A stretch of DNA of 64,000 nucleotides from an uncultured Rhodospirillales bacterium (GCA_903828515.1 CAIKMD010000007.1:930001-994000), one strand, 5' to 3'. Counted from the stretch's first letter, positions 17,659-26,644 are shown. Notes: generated from the letters alone by a model not told the origin. Translations and numbers: made by a program.

Positions 17659-18321
17659 TTAATGCGCGTTCTGCTGCTGGATGAGACGGTTAAGATCGCG
17701 CTGCTCGTCCGGCGTGTAGGTCGGGGCTGCATTGGCCGGGGGCGCCGGATTGGCCGACGGGCTCGAAAACGCGTGAATCGCGCTCTCGACGTCCTTGTCG
17801 GCGGCGGTGACGGCCCGCGACGGCGCGGAGGGCGCGCCGCCGCGCGTGGGGAGCGGGATGTAGGTCCGCATCTTGCCGGCACCGGCTTCAAGATAGGGAA
17901 TCGAGCGGGCATCGGCGAACCAGCGTGGCCGTTCCTTGCCGCCCGGCAGAATCCAGTTGAGCGCGATGTAGACGATGCACACGACGATCAGTCCGCGCGC
18001 GAGGCCGAACACCAGCCCGAAGGTGCGGTCGACAGTCGACATCGAACTGTCCTTAACGCGCCGGGCCAGCGAATTCGAGATCATGTGAAGGACCATCAGC
18101 GCCAGGATGAACATCACCGCGGCAGCGGCGACGTTGGCGATGATGCCCTTCGGCAGCACTCGCTCGAACAGCGGCAGGACGTAGGGAAAGGCATAGAAGG
18201 CAAGGAACGACGCATTGATCCACGCCGCGATCGAGAGCGCCTCGCGCACGAAGCCGCGCGAATAGGCGAAATATCCCGAAAGGATGACGATGCCGATGAC
18301 GACGAAGTCGAATGTGGTCAT
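17659..18321 (-). CDS. cvpA: CvpA family inner membrane protein
   Basis: A 220-residue polytopic protein with about four transmembrane helices in residues 5-125 and a Pro/Ala-rich hydrophilic tail of about 70 residues. The FDFVVIGIVILSGYFAYSRGFVREALSI start and the VDRTFGLVFGLARGLIVV segment are CvpA hallmarks. CvpA was named from colicin V production and its biochemical role is unsettled (envelope stress resistance). It overlaps radA by ATGA and precedes purF, so radA-cvpA-purF probably form one transcript. Confidence 0.93.
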   Translation of the reverse strand: MTTFDFVVIGIVILSGYFAYSRGFVREALSIAAWINASFLAFYAFPYVLPLFERVLPKGIIANVAAAAVMFILALMVLHMISNSLARRVKDSSMSTVDRTFGLVFGLARGLIVVCIVYIALNWILPGGKERPRWFADARSIPYLEAGAGKMRTYIPLPTRGGAPSAPSRAVTAADKDVESAIHAFSSPSANPAPPANAAPTYTPDEQRDLNRLIQQQNAH

Positions 18322-19763
18322 GAACGCACCGCCGCGGGTCCGACAACGCGCGGCGCCTTCGGGGCCGCGTCTTCAAAGAGTGCCACGAGCTGGCGCAGGT
18401 GGTGAAATTCGCGCAAGCCGATGGCGGGCTCGCCGGCGCGGTCCTTGGCGCGATTGCGGCGCGGCGGAATCAGCGCTGCGGTGAACCCGAGCTTTGCCGC
18501 TTCCTTGAGCCGCGCGTCAGCCTGGCCGACCGGACGCACCTCGCCCGACAGGCCGATTTCGCCGAAGACGACGGTGTCGGCAGGCACCGGCTCGGCGGTC
18601 ATCGCGGAGACCAGGGCGGCGGCGACGGCCAGGTCGGCGGCGGGCTCGGCGATGCGCAACCCGCCGGCGACGTTGAGATAGATGTCGCGGGGGCCGATCT
18701 GCAGCCCGCAGCGTGCTTCGAGGACGGCCAGCACCATGGCGAGGCGATTGCCGTCCCAGCCAACCACGGCGCGGCGTGGCGTGCCGTAGTTGGAGGGTGC
18801 GACCAAGGCTTGGATCTCGACCAGCACCGGGCGCGTGCCCTCCATGCCGGCGAAGACGGCGGCGCCGGTGACTTCGTTACGGCGGTCGGCGAGGAAAAGG
18901 GCAGACGGGTTCGGCACCTCGGCGAGGCCGCGGTCGGTCATCTCGAACACGCCGATCTCGTCGGTGGGGCCATAGCGGTTCTTGACCGCGCGCAGGATAC
19001 GGAACTGATGGCCGCGCTCGCCCTCGAAATAGAGCACGGTGTCGACCATGTGTTCGAGGACGCGGGGACCGGCGATGACACCTTCCTTGGTGACGTGGCC
19101 GACCAGCACGACGCAGAAGCCGCGCTCCTTGGCCAGCCGGATGAGTTCCTGGGCCGAGGAGCGGACCTGGCTCACCGTGCCGGGCGAGCTGTCGAGTGTG
19201 TCGAGATACATGGTCTGGATCGAATCGATCACCACCACGTCCGGCCCGTCGGCATGGTCGAGCGCGGCACAGATGTCGCGGATGCTGGTCGCGGCGGCGA
19301 GCTCGACCGGCGCATGCTCGACCTTGAGCCGGGCGGCGCGCAGGCGTACCTGGTCGAGCGATTCCTCGCCCGAGATATAGGCGCAGCGCAGTTTCTGCCC
19401 GCCAGGGGCCAAGGCCAGCGCGGCGAGCACCTGAAGCAGGACGGTCGATTTGCCGATCCCAGGGTCGCCGCCGACGAGCAGGGCCGAGCCCGGCACCATG
19501 CCGCCGCCGCACACCCGATCGAACTCGGCGATGCCGCTGACCCGGCGCGGCAATTCCCGCGAGTCGCCGATCAGGCCGGTGAAAGTAAGCCGTGACGTGC
19601 GCGCGCGGCCCGGCCCCGATTTGCCGAGGCTCTTCGGCGGCCCCGCCGAAACGGTTTCCTCGACCAGCGTATTCCAGGAATCGCAGGCTTCGCATTTCCC
19701 CGCCCACTTCGAGAAGGCGGCGCCGCATTGCTGGCAGACGTAGCTGGACTGTGCTTTCGCCAA
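18318..19763 (-). CDS. radA: DNA repair protein RadA (Sms)
   Basis: A 481-residue RecA-like ATPase involved in processing recombination intermediates. A C4 zinc finger (CQQC and CEAC, residues about 11-31) is followed by Walker A GGDPGIGKST, the RadA-specific KNRYG motif (VKNRYGPTDEIGVFEM), and a C-terminal Lon-protease-like domain with the NVAGGLRIAEPAADLAVAAA segment. A TTG start at 19763 gives MAKAQSSYVCQQCG, the normal N-terminus, with GAGG upstream. The ATG further upstream at 19841 would overlap mlaF by 47 bases and add a non-homologous leader. Confidence 0.95.
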   Translation of the reverse strand: MAKAQSSYVCQQCGAAFSKWAGKCEACDSWNTLVEETVSAGPPKSLGKSGPGRARTSRLTFTGLIGDSRELPRRVSGIAEFDRVCGGGMVPGSALLVGGDPGIGKSTVLLQVLAALALAPGGQKLRCAYISGEESLDQVRLRAARLKVEHAPVELAAATSIRDICAALDHADGPDVVVIDSIQTMYLDTLDSSPGTVSQVRSSAQELIRLAKERGFCVVLVGHVTKEGVIAGPRVLEHMVDTVLYFEGERGHQFRILRAVKNRYGPTDEIGVFEMTDRGLAEVPNPSALFLADRRNEVTGAAVFAGMEGTRPVLVEIQALVAPSNYGTPRRAVVGWDGNRLAMVLAVLEARCGLQIGPRDIYLNVAGGLRIAEPAADLAVAAALVSAMTAEPVPADTVVFGEIGLSGEVRPVGQADARLKEAAKLGFTAALIPPRRNRAKDRAGEPAIGLREFHHLRQLVALFEDAAPKAPRVVGPAAVRS

Positions 19764-19794
19764 GATCAGGCCTCGAGGGGCGATGAAATCTCGT

Positions 19795-20571
19795 TCACAG
19801 CGCGCGTATCTCCATCTGGATGGGACCATCGGCCCGGCCATGGATGAACTGGTCGATGAAGGCGTTGCCGGAATGCTCGATGACCGCCGGCGCGCCGTCC
19901 CAAATGATGCGGCCCTTATAGATCATCGCAATCCGGTGAGCGATCTTGCGTGCGCTCGCCATGTCGTGGGTGATCGAGATCGCGGTGGCGCCGAGGTCGC
20001 GCACGCATTTCACGATCAGGTCGTTGATGACGTCGCCCATGATCGGATCGAGGCCGGTAGTCGGCTCGTCGAAAATGATGATCTCCGGCTCGGCGGCGAT
20101 GGCGCGGGCGAGCGCCACGCGCTTTTGCATGCCGCCCGACAGTTCCGATGGACGTAGTTCGCCGACCTCGGGGCCGAGGCCGACGGCGCCGAGCTTCGCC
20201 ATGGCGATGTCGCGGGCTTTGTTGCGTTCCATGCCGCGTCCCTGGATCAAACCGAATGCGACATTTTCCCACACATCAAGCGAGTCGAACAACGCCGCGC
20301 CTTGGAACAGCATGCCGAATTTGCCGAGCAGAGCCTCGCGGTGGCCGCGCGACAGGGTGGTGACTTCCTCGCCGTCGATTTTGATCGACCCCTGATCGGC
20401 GTCGATCAGGCCGAGAATCGATTTCACCAGCACCGATTTGCCGGTGCCTGAGCCGCCGATCACGACGACGCTCTCGCCGACGCCGACATCGAGATCGATG
20501 CCGTCGAGCACGACTTTGCGGCCAAAGGATTTCTTCAGGCCACGGACGCTGATCTTGGGGGCATCGCTCAT
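19795..20571 (-). CDS. mlaF: Phospholipid transport ABC ATPase MlaF (Ttg2A)
   Basis: A 258-residue ATP-binding subunit of the Mla-type lipid transporter that maintains outer-membrane asymmetry. Walker A is GGSGTGKSV, the signature is LSGGMQKRVALARAI, and Walker B is IIIFDEPTTGLDP. The start KISVRGLKKSFGRKVVLDGI is family-typical. It is encoded two bases after mlaE on the same strand. No mlaD (MCE), mlaC or mlaB is adjacent, so the periplasmic partners must be encoded elsewhere. Confidence 0.93.
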   Translation of the reverse strand: MSDAPKISVRGLKKSFGRKVVLDGIDLDVGVGESVVVIGGSGTGKSVLVKSILGLIDADQGSIKIDGEEVTTLSRGHREALLGKFGMLFQGAALFDSLDVWENVAFGLIQGRGMERNKARDIAMAKLGAVGLGPEVGELRPSELSGGMQKRVALARAIAAEPEIIIFDEPTTGLDPIMGDVINDLIVKCVRDLGATAISITHDMASARKIAHRIAMIYKGRIIWDGAPAVIEHSGNAFIDQFIHGRADGPIQMEIRAL

Positions 20572-20573
20572 GG

Positions 20574-21344
20574 TCAGAACAGTACGCTGGTGAGGAGGTA
20601 GTCGAACAAGAGAATCATGACGGAGGCAGAGACCACGGCATAGGTCGTTGCCGCACCGACGCCTTGCGCCCCACCCTTGGAGTGGAAACCGTGATAGCAG
20701 CCCATCAGGGCAATGAGGAATCCGAACGCGCCAGCCTTGATCAGACCCGAAAACACGTCGATCGAGGTCAGGTTGTTGGCCGTGTTGTGCAGGTAGGTGG
20801 CGGGATTGAAGCCGAGTTTATAGGTGCTGACGATATAACCGCCGAACACGCCGATGATGTCGGCGACCAGCACGAGTATCGGCAAGGTCACGAGCCCGGC
20901 GATGATGCGCGGCACGATCAGGTATTTGTAGGGGTTGGTCGAAAGGGTCGAGAGCGCGTCGATCTGGTCGGTCACGCGCATCGTGCCGATCTCGGCCGCG
21001 ATCGCGGCGCCAATCCGGCCCGCGACCATCAGCGCGGCGATCACCGGACCCAGTTCGCGCGTCACCGACAGCACCACCACCGTCGCCGTGGCGCTCGCGG
21101 CACCGAATCGGCTGAAGCCGGTATTGGTTTGGAGCGCCAGCACCATACCGGTGAAGATCGCGGTCAACCCGACGACGGGCAGCGAGTAATAGCCGATGTC
21201 GATCATCTGCCGCCCGATCAGGCGGAAGTAGAACGGCGGACGAAAACAGTGGCTCAGCGCGGTCAGAGTGAAGATCGCCAGCCGTCCGCTGGCGCTGAGG
21301 AAGCCGATGAAGACGCGTCCGACCGACGCGAGAAAATCGAGCAT
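20574..21344 (-). CDS. mlaE: Phospholipid transport ABC permease MlaE
   Basis: A 256-residue inner-membrane permease with about five transmembrane helices. The MlaE signatures are IGYYSLPVVGLTAIFTGMVLALQ, the RELGPVIAALMVAGRIGAAIAAEIGTMRVTDQIDAL stretch (around residues 95-130), and the VPRIIAG segment. It partners MlaF and an MCE protein to move phospholipids between membranes. It starts two bases after the alr stop, in the dnaB-alr-mlaE-mlaF-radA run on the minus strand. Confidence 0.94.
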   Translation of the reverse strand: MLDFLASVGRVFIGFLSASGRLAIFTLTALSHCFRPPFYFRLIGRQMIDIGYYSLPVVGLTAIFTGMVLALQTNTGFSRFGAASATATVVVLSVTRELGPVIAALMVAGRIGAAIAAEIGTMRVTDQIDALSTLSTNPYKYLIVPRIIAGLVTLPILVLVADIIGVFGGYIVSTYKLGFNPATYLHNTANNLTSIDVFSGLIKAGAFGFLIALMGCYHGFHSKGGAQGVGAATTYAVVSASVMILLFDYLLTSVLF

Positions 21345-21346
21345 GT

Positions 21347-22486
21347 CTAGCGGTTCCCCCGGCGATAAACGCGGACACAGCGGCGGCCGAGCGCGGTCAG
21401 GACTTCGTAGCCGATCGTATCGGCGGCATGGGCCGCGTCGTCGACGCCGTAGCGCTCGTCGAGCAGATCGGCATAGGTGCCCGGCTGCACGGCAGCCGGG
21501 TCGATGCCGGTCACGTCGATGGTGATGAGATCCATGGAGATTCGTCCGATGACGGGCGCCGGTTTGCCCCCAATCCGGGCCGTGCCGCGATGGCTCGAGG
21601 AGCGTAGCCAGCCATCTGCGTAACCCATGGCGAGTGTCGCGATGCGACCGGCCCGTTCCATGTGTTGCGCGGCACCATATCCAACGCTCTCCCCCCTGTC
21701 AACGTCGCGGACTTGGAGGATTTTGGCTTTGAGATGAAGGACTTGCTTCATCGGATTGGGGCGTCCGGGAAGCGGATTGACGCCATAGATCGCGGCCCCC
21801 GGACGGACCAGATCGTGACAGAAATCGCTGCCGAGAAAGATCCCCGAGGAGGCCGACAGGCTTGCCGGCGCGCGGGGCAGGGCGCGCAGGGCGGCGCGAA
21901 ACAGCTCGAGCTGTTCGAGGTTCATCGGATGCGCCGGCTCGCTCGCGCAGGCGAGGTGCGACAGGATCATCGCCAGGTTGAAACCGTCGAGCGGCGACGG
22001 GTCGCGGGCGAGTGCGCGCAGTTCTTTGGGTGACAGGCCGAGGCGGCGCATGCCGGTGTCGATCTGCAGCATCGCGGGGAGCTTGCCGCGCCGCGCCGCA
22101 TAGGTCTGCCAGGCGCTGACCTGGCCGAGATCGTTGAGGACGGGCATCAACCCGCCCTTGGCGAAATCGGCCGGCGCGCCCATCACGAGGCCATCGAGAA
22201 CCGCGATCTGCGCGCGCGGCAAAAGCGCGCGCAGTTCGAGCCCCTCGTCGAGGGTCGCGACGAAGAAGGTCTTGCAGCCGGCACGGGCGAGCGCGGGCGC
22301 GACCTCGCTTATGCCGAGCCCATAGGCATCGGCCTTGACCACCGCGGCGCAACGCGCGGCGGGGGTCACACGCTCATGAAGCAGCGTCCAGTTCGACGCG
22401 ATCGCATCGAGATCGATGTCGAGAATCGCCCCCGCCTTTGCGCCCGCACGCGGTCGCGCGCGCGGAGGACGCTCAGGGGTAGGCAT
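21347..22486 (-). CDS. alr: Alanine racemase
   Basis: A 379-residue PLP enzyme making D-alanine for peptidoglycan. The PLP lysine is in AVVKADAYGLG and the second catalytic base, tyrosine, in GESVGYGAAQ. The Arg-containing segment LQIDTGMRRLGL and the C-terminal GRISMDLITIDVT are conserved. The ATG at 22486 lies 14 bases inside the dnaB 3' end. Upstream in-frame starts would extend further into dnaB and add a non-homologous leader. The N-terminal 14 residues are Pro/Arg rich and probably disordered. dnaB-alr adjacency is common in Alphaproteobacteria. Confidence 0.95.
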   Translation of the reverse strand: MPTPERPPRARPRAGAKAGAILDIDLDAIASNWTLLHERVTPAARCAAVVKADAYGLGISEVAPALARAGCKTFFVATLDEGLELRALLPRAQIAVLDGLVMGAPADFAKGGLMPVLNDLGQVSAWQTYAARRGKLPAMLQIDTGMRRLGLSPKELRALARDPSPLDGFNLAMILSHLACASEPAHPMNLEQLELFRAALRALPRAPASLSASSGIFLGSDFCHDLVRPGAAIYGVNPLPGRPNPMKQVLHLKAKILQVRDVDRGESVGYGAAQHMERAGRIATLAMGYADGWLRSSSHRGTARIGGKPAPVIGRISMDLITIDVTGIDPAAVQPGTYADLLDERYGVDDAAHAADTIGYEVLTALGRRCVRVYRRGNR

Positions 22487-23990
22487 CGGGTATGCGGTCG
22501 CTGCTGATGAGATTGTCGAACTTCGTGGTTTCGCCGTCGAAGCGCAGCGTCGCCTTGCCGATCGGGCCATGGCGCTGCTTGGCGACGATGACTTCGGCGG
22601 TGTTGGTTACCTGCTCAAGGCGTTGTTGCCAATCGGCGTAACGCATGTTGAAGCGCTCGTCGCTCTCTTCGGGGCGGCGCGCGGGTTCGGCGCGCGCGAG
22701 ATAGTATTCCTCGCGGAAGACGAACATGACGACGTCGGCGTCCTGCTCGATCGAACCCGATTCACGCAAGTCGGACAGCATCGGCCGCTTGTCCTCGCGC
22801 GCTTCGACCGCACGACTGAGCTGCGAGAGGGCCAGCACCGGCACGTTCAGTTCCTTGGCGAGGGCCTTGAGGCCGCGGGTGATCTCGGAGATTTCCTGTA
22901 CCCGGTTTTCCGCGCCGTGATCGTCGCCGCGAATGAGCTGAAGGTAATCGACGATGATAAGACCGAGCCCTTGCTGACGCAGCAGGCGCCGCGCGCGGGT
23001 GCGCAGGCCAGCGATGCTCAGGGCCGGCGTGTCGTCGACGAAGAACGGTATCGAGGCGAGATGCTGGCTTGCCAGCACGAAACGATCGAAATCCTCGCTT
23101 TTGACCTCGCCCTTGCGGATGAGGTTCGAGGGCACTTTCGATTCTTCGGACAAAATACGGGTGGCGAGCTGTTCGGCCGACATTTCGAGCGAGAAGAAGC
23201 CGACCACCGCGCCATCCTCGGCGACGGTGCGCCCGTCGGGTCCCTTGCCCGCCAGATAATGGCGTGCGGCGTAAAAGCCCATATTGGTGGCGAGCGCGGT
23301 CTTCCCCATCGAGGGCCGTCCGGCCAGGATGATCAGATCGGAGGAATGCAGGCCGCCCAGGAGCTTGTCGAGATCGGTCAGGCCGGTGGCGACGCCGGTG
23401 GTCTTGCCGCTGCGCTTGAAGGCTGCTTCGGCCTGGACGATCGCCTGACCCAGCGCGGTGACGAAGGGCTGAAACCCACCCTCCAATTGGCCGGATTCAG
23501 CCAAATCGAACAGGCGCTTTTCGGCGGTTTCGATCTGAAGGTTCGCGCCCCGCTCGAGATCGTGTTCATAGGCCTCGTTGACGACTTCCTCGCCGATCGC
23601 GATCAGCTGGCGGCGAAGAAAGAGGTCGTGGATGGTGCGGCCGTAATCCTCGGCGTTAATGATGGTGACGACGCCGGCGGCAAGCCGCGCGAGATAAGCC
23701 GCGCCGCCGATTTCCTGCAGCGCGCCATCCTGGTCGAACAGGTTCTTCAGCGTCACCGGATTGGCGAGTTGACCGCGTTCCATCAATTTGGAGATCGCCG
23801 CGAAGATGCGGCCATGCACGCCTTCGGCGAAATGATCCGGTTTCAGGAACTCAGAAACGCGGTGATAGGCGGTGTTATTGACGAGGATTGCGCCGAGAAG
23901 CGCCTGCTCGGCTTCAAGATTGACCGGCGCGGCGCGATAAAGTGGATCGCCCTCGCGCAACGGCGTGACATTTGACGCGGTGTTTTCCAT
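22473..23990 (-). CDS. dnaB: Replicative DNA helicase DnaB
   Basis: A 505-residue hexameric helicase of the replication fork. The N-terminal domain begins with VNLEAEQALLGAIL. The C-terminal RecA fold has Walker A GRPSMGKTA, the SLEMSAEQLATRI motif, Walker B LIIVDYLQLI, and ALSQLSRAVEAREDKRPMLSDLRESGSIEQDADVV (arginine-finger region). No intein or insertion is present. In many relatives dnaB directly follows rplI; here rplI is 12 kb away, so the usual cluster has been split. Confidence 0.97.
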   Translation of the reverse strand: MENTASNVTPLREGDPLYRAAPVNLEAEQALLGAILVNNTAYHRVSEFLKPDHFAEGVHGRIFAAISKLMERGQLANPVTLKNLFDQDGALQEIGGAAYLARLAAGVVTIINAEDYGRTIHDLFLRRQLIAIGEEVVNEAYEHDLERGANLQIETAEKRLFDLAESGQLEGGFQPFVTALGQAIVQAEAAFKRSGKTTGVATGLTDLDKLLGGLHSSDLIILAGRPSMGKTALATNMGFYAARHYLAGKGPDGRTVAEDGAVVGFFSLEMSAEQLATRILSEESKVPSNLIRKGEVKSEDFDRFVLASQHLASIPFFVDDTPALSIAGLRTRARRLLRQQGLGLIIVDYLQLIRGDDHGAENRVQEISEITRGLKALAKELNVPVLALSQLSRAVEAREDKRPMLSDLRESGSIEQDADVVMFVFREEYYLARAEPARRPEESDERFNMRYADWQQRLEQVTNTAEVIVAKQRHGPIGKATLRFDGETTKFDNLISSDRIPDAYP

Positions 23991-24078
23991 GGCCGACGCA
24001 TGTTAGGGAAACGCGGCGGTCAGGGTAATAGATTATTCGATGCACAGGCTGTGGAACGTGGGGGCCGAGTCGTTCCCG

Positions 24079-25308
24079 TCAGGCGGCGCGGTCGGCCGCG
24101 TGTGCGCGTCGGCTGCGTTCCCAATCGAACATGTAGTCGCGCGTCAGCGGCACGGTATCGATCCGTTTGGTGATCTGCATCTGGAAATTCATGTGGCCCT
24201 GGTGGCGGAAGGCCACTTCCGACCCGGCAAGATAATATTCCCACATACGACAGAAACGTTCGTCGTAAATGGCGCGAACGCGCTCGCGATTGGCGAGAAA
24301 GCGCTGACGCCAGTTGCGCAGCGTCTCGGCATAATGGAGACGGAGAATCTCGATGTCGGTAATCCAGAGCCCTTTCCGCTCGACGACCGGCACGACTTCC
24401 GAGATCGCCGGACTGTACCCGCCGGGGAAAATATATTTGCGGATCCAGGCCGCGGTGGCGCCGGGCCCGTCGGCGCGGCCGATCGAATGCAGTAGCGCCA
24501 CGCCGTCGTCGGTGAGCAGGTCCTTGAGCTTGTCGAAAAACGCGGCGTAGTGAACGACGCCGACATGCTCGAACATCCCGACCGAAACGATCCGGTCATA
24601 CTGACCGGTCAACTGGCGATAATCGGCGAGTTCGAACTTGACCCGGTCCGAAAGGCCCGCCGCGGCCGCGCGCTTGGTCGCTTCACGGTGCTGTTCGATC
24701 GAGAGCGTGATCCCGGTCACTTGGACGTTGCATTCCTGTGCCAGATAGAGCGCCAGTCCGCCCCAGCCGGAGCCGATATCGAGCACGCGCTGGCCGGGCT
24801 TCAGCAACAGCTTGGCCGCGAGGTGACGTTTCTTGTCAGCCTGCGCCTCTTCGAGCGTCTCGTCCGGGCTGGTAAAATACGCGCAGGAATATTGCCGGTC
24901 GTTGTCGAGGAAAAGGTCATAGAGCGTGCCCGACAGATCGTAGTGGTGCGCGACGTTTTTGCGCGCGGTCGCCATCGGGTTGTATTGCTGAAACACGCGC
25001 AGCCAGCGGCTGACCTCTTCCGTCACTTTCATGACGGGATGAAGCGGAGCGAGGTTCAGGTTGTAGGCGAAGAAGTCGAGGAGGTCGTAGATGCTGCCGT
25101 CCTCGACGGTCATCCGGCCATCCATGAAGGTCTCGCCGAGCTTCAGCTTGCCGTTAAAAAAGAGTTGGGGCGCGACTGCTTTGTCGTGCAGGCGCATGGT
25201 GATGGTGCGGCCGGGCGCGCCCGAAAAGACTTCGAGATTTCCGTCTGCGTCGTAGACGCGCAATGTTCCTTCACGCACGAGATGGCGCAGCAAATGTGCA
25301 AGCAGCAT
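24079..25308 (-). CDS. cfa: Cyclopropane-fatty-acyl-phospholipid synthase
   Basis: A 409-residue SAM-dependent enzyme that adds a methylene bridge to unsaturated fatty acyl chains of membrane phospholipids. The SAM site is VLDIGSGWGGLALYLA, preceded by VAHHYDLSG and YSCAYFTSPDETLEEAQ. VGMFEHVG and FIFPGGYSP complete the active-site region. ATG 25308 has a GAGGGG ribosome site upstream and matches family N-termini. The more distal ATG at 25413 runs into the aldo/keto reductase region. A good promoter lies just upstream, suggesting independent control. Confidence 0.95.
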   Translation of the reverse strand: MLLAHLLRHLVREGTLRVYDADGNLEVFSGAPGRTITMRLHDKAVAPQLFFNGKLKLGETFMDGRMTVEDGSIYDLLDFFAYNLNLAPLHPVMKVTEEVSRWLRVFQQYNPMATARKNVAHHYDLSGTLYDLFLDNDRQYSCAYFTSPDETLEEAQADKKRHLAAKLLLKPGQRVLDIGSGWGGLALYLAQECNVQVTGITLSIEQHREATKRAAAAGLSDRVKFELADYRQLTGQYDRIVSVGMFEHVGVVHYAAFFDKLKDLLTDDGVALLHSIGRADGPGATAAWIRKYIFPGGYSPAISEVVPVVERKGLWITDIEILRLHYAETLRNWRQRFLANRERVRAIYDERFCRMWEYYLAGSEVAFRHQGHMNFQMQITKRIDTVPLTRDYMFDWERSRRAHAADRAA

Positions 25309-25351
25309 CGGGCCAACCCCTCTTTTGTCCGTTTGCTGTCGAGTGGCATCA

Positions 25352-25381
25352 ATTAAAATACAGGCGATGCCATCATGACAA
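25352..25381 (-). promoter_or_regulatory. Predicted sigma-70-type promoter of cfa
   Basis: On the minus strand TTGTCA (25376-25381) and TTTAAT (25352-25357) are separated by 18 bases, each matching the consensus at five of six positions. Transcription would start near 25345, about 37 bases before the cfa ATG. It lies in the 91-base gap between the aldo/keto reductase stop and cfa. Confidence 0.55.
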
Positions 25382-25399
25382 GAGTTTCGTTTCAGCGGA

Positions 25400-26224
25400 T
25401 TAAAGTGTGTCAAGAGCGGCTCGGTTCCGAGGCGGCGGAAAGGCCGTCTCGAGGGCAGAAATCTCCGTCGGTTCGAGCGTCAGGTCGAGGGCGGCGCGAT
25501 TCTCGCGGACATGGGCGGGCAGGGTCGCCTTGGGGATCGCCAGCACGCCGTCCCGGCTGAGAACCCAGGCTAGGGCCATCTGTGCGGGGCTGACCCCTCG
25601 ATTTTGGGCCAGCCGGACCAGGGTCGGGTCGCGCAGAATACGGCCCTGCTCGATCGGGGAATAAGCCATCACCGGCATTCCCCGTTCGCGGCACCACGGC
25701 AGCAAATCCCACTCGATGCCCCGGCGCGAGAGGTTGTAGAGGACCTGGTTGCTGGCGCAGGCCGTGCCGTCCAGTTCCGCCATATCGTCGACGTCGAAAT
25801 TGCTGACGCCCCAACGACGGATCTTGTCCGTCGATTTGAGCGTCTCGAACGCCTCGACCGTTTCGCGGAGCGGGAACCGGCCGCGCCAATGGAGAAGATA
25901 AAGATCGATCCGGTCGGTACCGAGACGCTTGAGGCTTGCCTCGCAGGCGCGGATCGTTCCGGCGCGGCTGGCGTTTTCGGGAAGGACCTTGCTGACGAGA
26001 AAGACCTCGTCGCGGCGTCCTTGGATCGCCTCGCCCACGATCTCTTCGGCGCCGCCGTCGCCGTACATCTCGGCGGTATCGATCAGCGTCATGCCGAGAT
26101 CGAGTCCGAGCCTCAACGCTGCGGTCTCAGCGGCTGCGTTGCCGCGCCGCTCGCCCATTTGCCAGGTGCCCAAACCAAGCACCGGGATCTTGTCGCCATC
26201 GGGTAGGGGCAGAAAACGCATCAT
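25400..26224 (-). CDS. Aldo/keto reductase
   Basis: A 274-residue NADPH-dependent oxidoreductase with the aldo/keto reductase barrel. The catalytic tetrad is visible: Asp and Tyr in [15 protein letters not shown], Lys in VFLVSKVLP, and His in YLLHWRG. The cofactor phosphate segment is LAIPKAT, followed by HVRENRAAL. It is divergent from the 59-residue membrane protein before kdp. Its substrate is not evident. It lies upstream of cfa on the same strand, but cfa appears to have its own promoter. Confidence 0.92.
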   Translation of the reverse strand: MMRFLPLPDGDKIPVLGLGTWQMGERRGNAAAETAALRLGLDLGMTLIDTAEMYGDGGAEEIVGEAIQGRRDEVFLVSKVLPENASRAGTIRACEASLKRLGTDRIDLYLLHWRGRFPLRETVEAFETLKSTDKIRRWGVSNFDVDDMAELDGTACASNQVLYNLSRRGIEWDLLPWCRERGMPVMAYSPIEQGRILRDPTLVRLAQNRGVSPAQMALAWVLSRDGVLAIPKATLPAHVRENRAALDLTLEPTEISALETAFPPPRNRAALDTL

Positions 26225-26392
26225 TCACTCCTTCGCGGGACGTGGCGGTGAGGTCGTCGGAAGGGCCCAAAGGGCCGTCCGCTTATATGAAATTCCTATT
26301 TTTCAGAGCCTTCAGCGATCTCGATCCTTTATGCCCGAAGCAGCTTCTATGAGGTGGCGCCGCCGTCGTCTGCCTTGGTGGGAGTGAGGTCC
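26225..26392. other. Divergent intergenic region with hairpin and a TATATG element
   Basis: This 168-base gap separates the aldo/keto reductase from the 59-residue gene. It contains a short perfect hairpin GGCCC-AAA-GGGCC at 26264-26276 and a TTATATG at 26283-26289. The same heptamer occurs twice upstream of kdp. I see no convincing consensus promoter. Confidence 0.4.
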
Positions 26393-26572
26393 ATGTCCAT
26401 ACGCAATGATCGCGACACGCACGATTGGGCCGCGCGCCAAAGTCCGCATGGCCGCGCGTCCGATGCGTCCAAGCTGGATTTCAAAGACACCATTCTCGAA
26501 TTGGCGATGACGCTCGGGGGCATTGTCGGCGTGTTCTTCCTTCTCATCGCGATCGTCAAGGCGTTTGGCTGA
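26393..26572 (+). CDS. Small single-pass membrane protein upstream of kdp
   Basis: A 59-residue protein: a charged, soluble N-terminus (about residues 1-35, rich in Arg, Asp and Ser) and one C-terminal transmembrane helix (LAMTLGGIVGVFFLLIAIVKAF). The ATG at 26393 has a GTGAGGT ribosome site. The coding stretch reads as normal high-GC sequence. I do not recognise the family. Its position 178 bases before the kdp genes, on the same strand, makes a link to potassium transport possible but unproven. Confidence 0.6.
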   Translation: MSIRNDRDTHDWAARQSPHGRASDASKLDFKDTILELAMTLGGIVGVFFLLIAIVKAFG

Positions 26573-26594
26573 GCGTGCTGAAGACGCCCTTTCG

Positions 26595-26644
26595 TATATG
26601 GGCTTTATATGGTCATCGGGTCCAAGCAGTCTCGAATTTATATG
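26595..26644 (+). promoter_or_regulatory. Candidate KdpE operator: phased TATATG repeats before kdp
   Basis: TATATG occurs at 26595-26600, 26606-26611 and 26639-26644. Starts are 11 and 33 bases apart, one and three helical turns, so all would face the same side of the DNA. OmpR-type regulators such as KdpE normally bind direct repeats spaced 10-11 bases. The elements sit 110-155 bases before the first Kdp mini-ORF in an AT-rich gap. The assignment is an inference. Confidence 0.4.

Noticed and set aside
15818-17662. 614-codon plus-strand frame opposite purF
   Set aside because: Shadow of purF; spans the purF-SDR boundary and has no family features.
18318-19841. Longer radA start at ATG 19841
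   Set aside because: It overlaps mlaF by 47 bases and adds 26 residues unlike any RadA N-terminus. TTG 19763 gives the standard MAKA start.
24053-24076. GGAACG/CGTTCC inverted repeat after cfa as a terminator
   Set aside because: The stem is only six pairs with a 12-base loop and there is no U-tract on the cfa strand.
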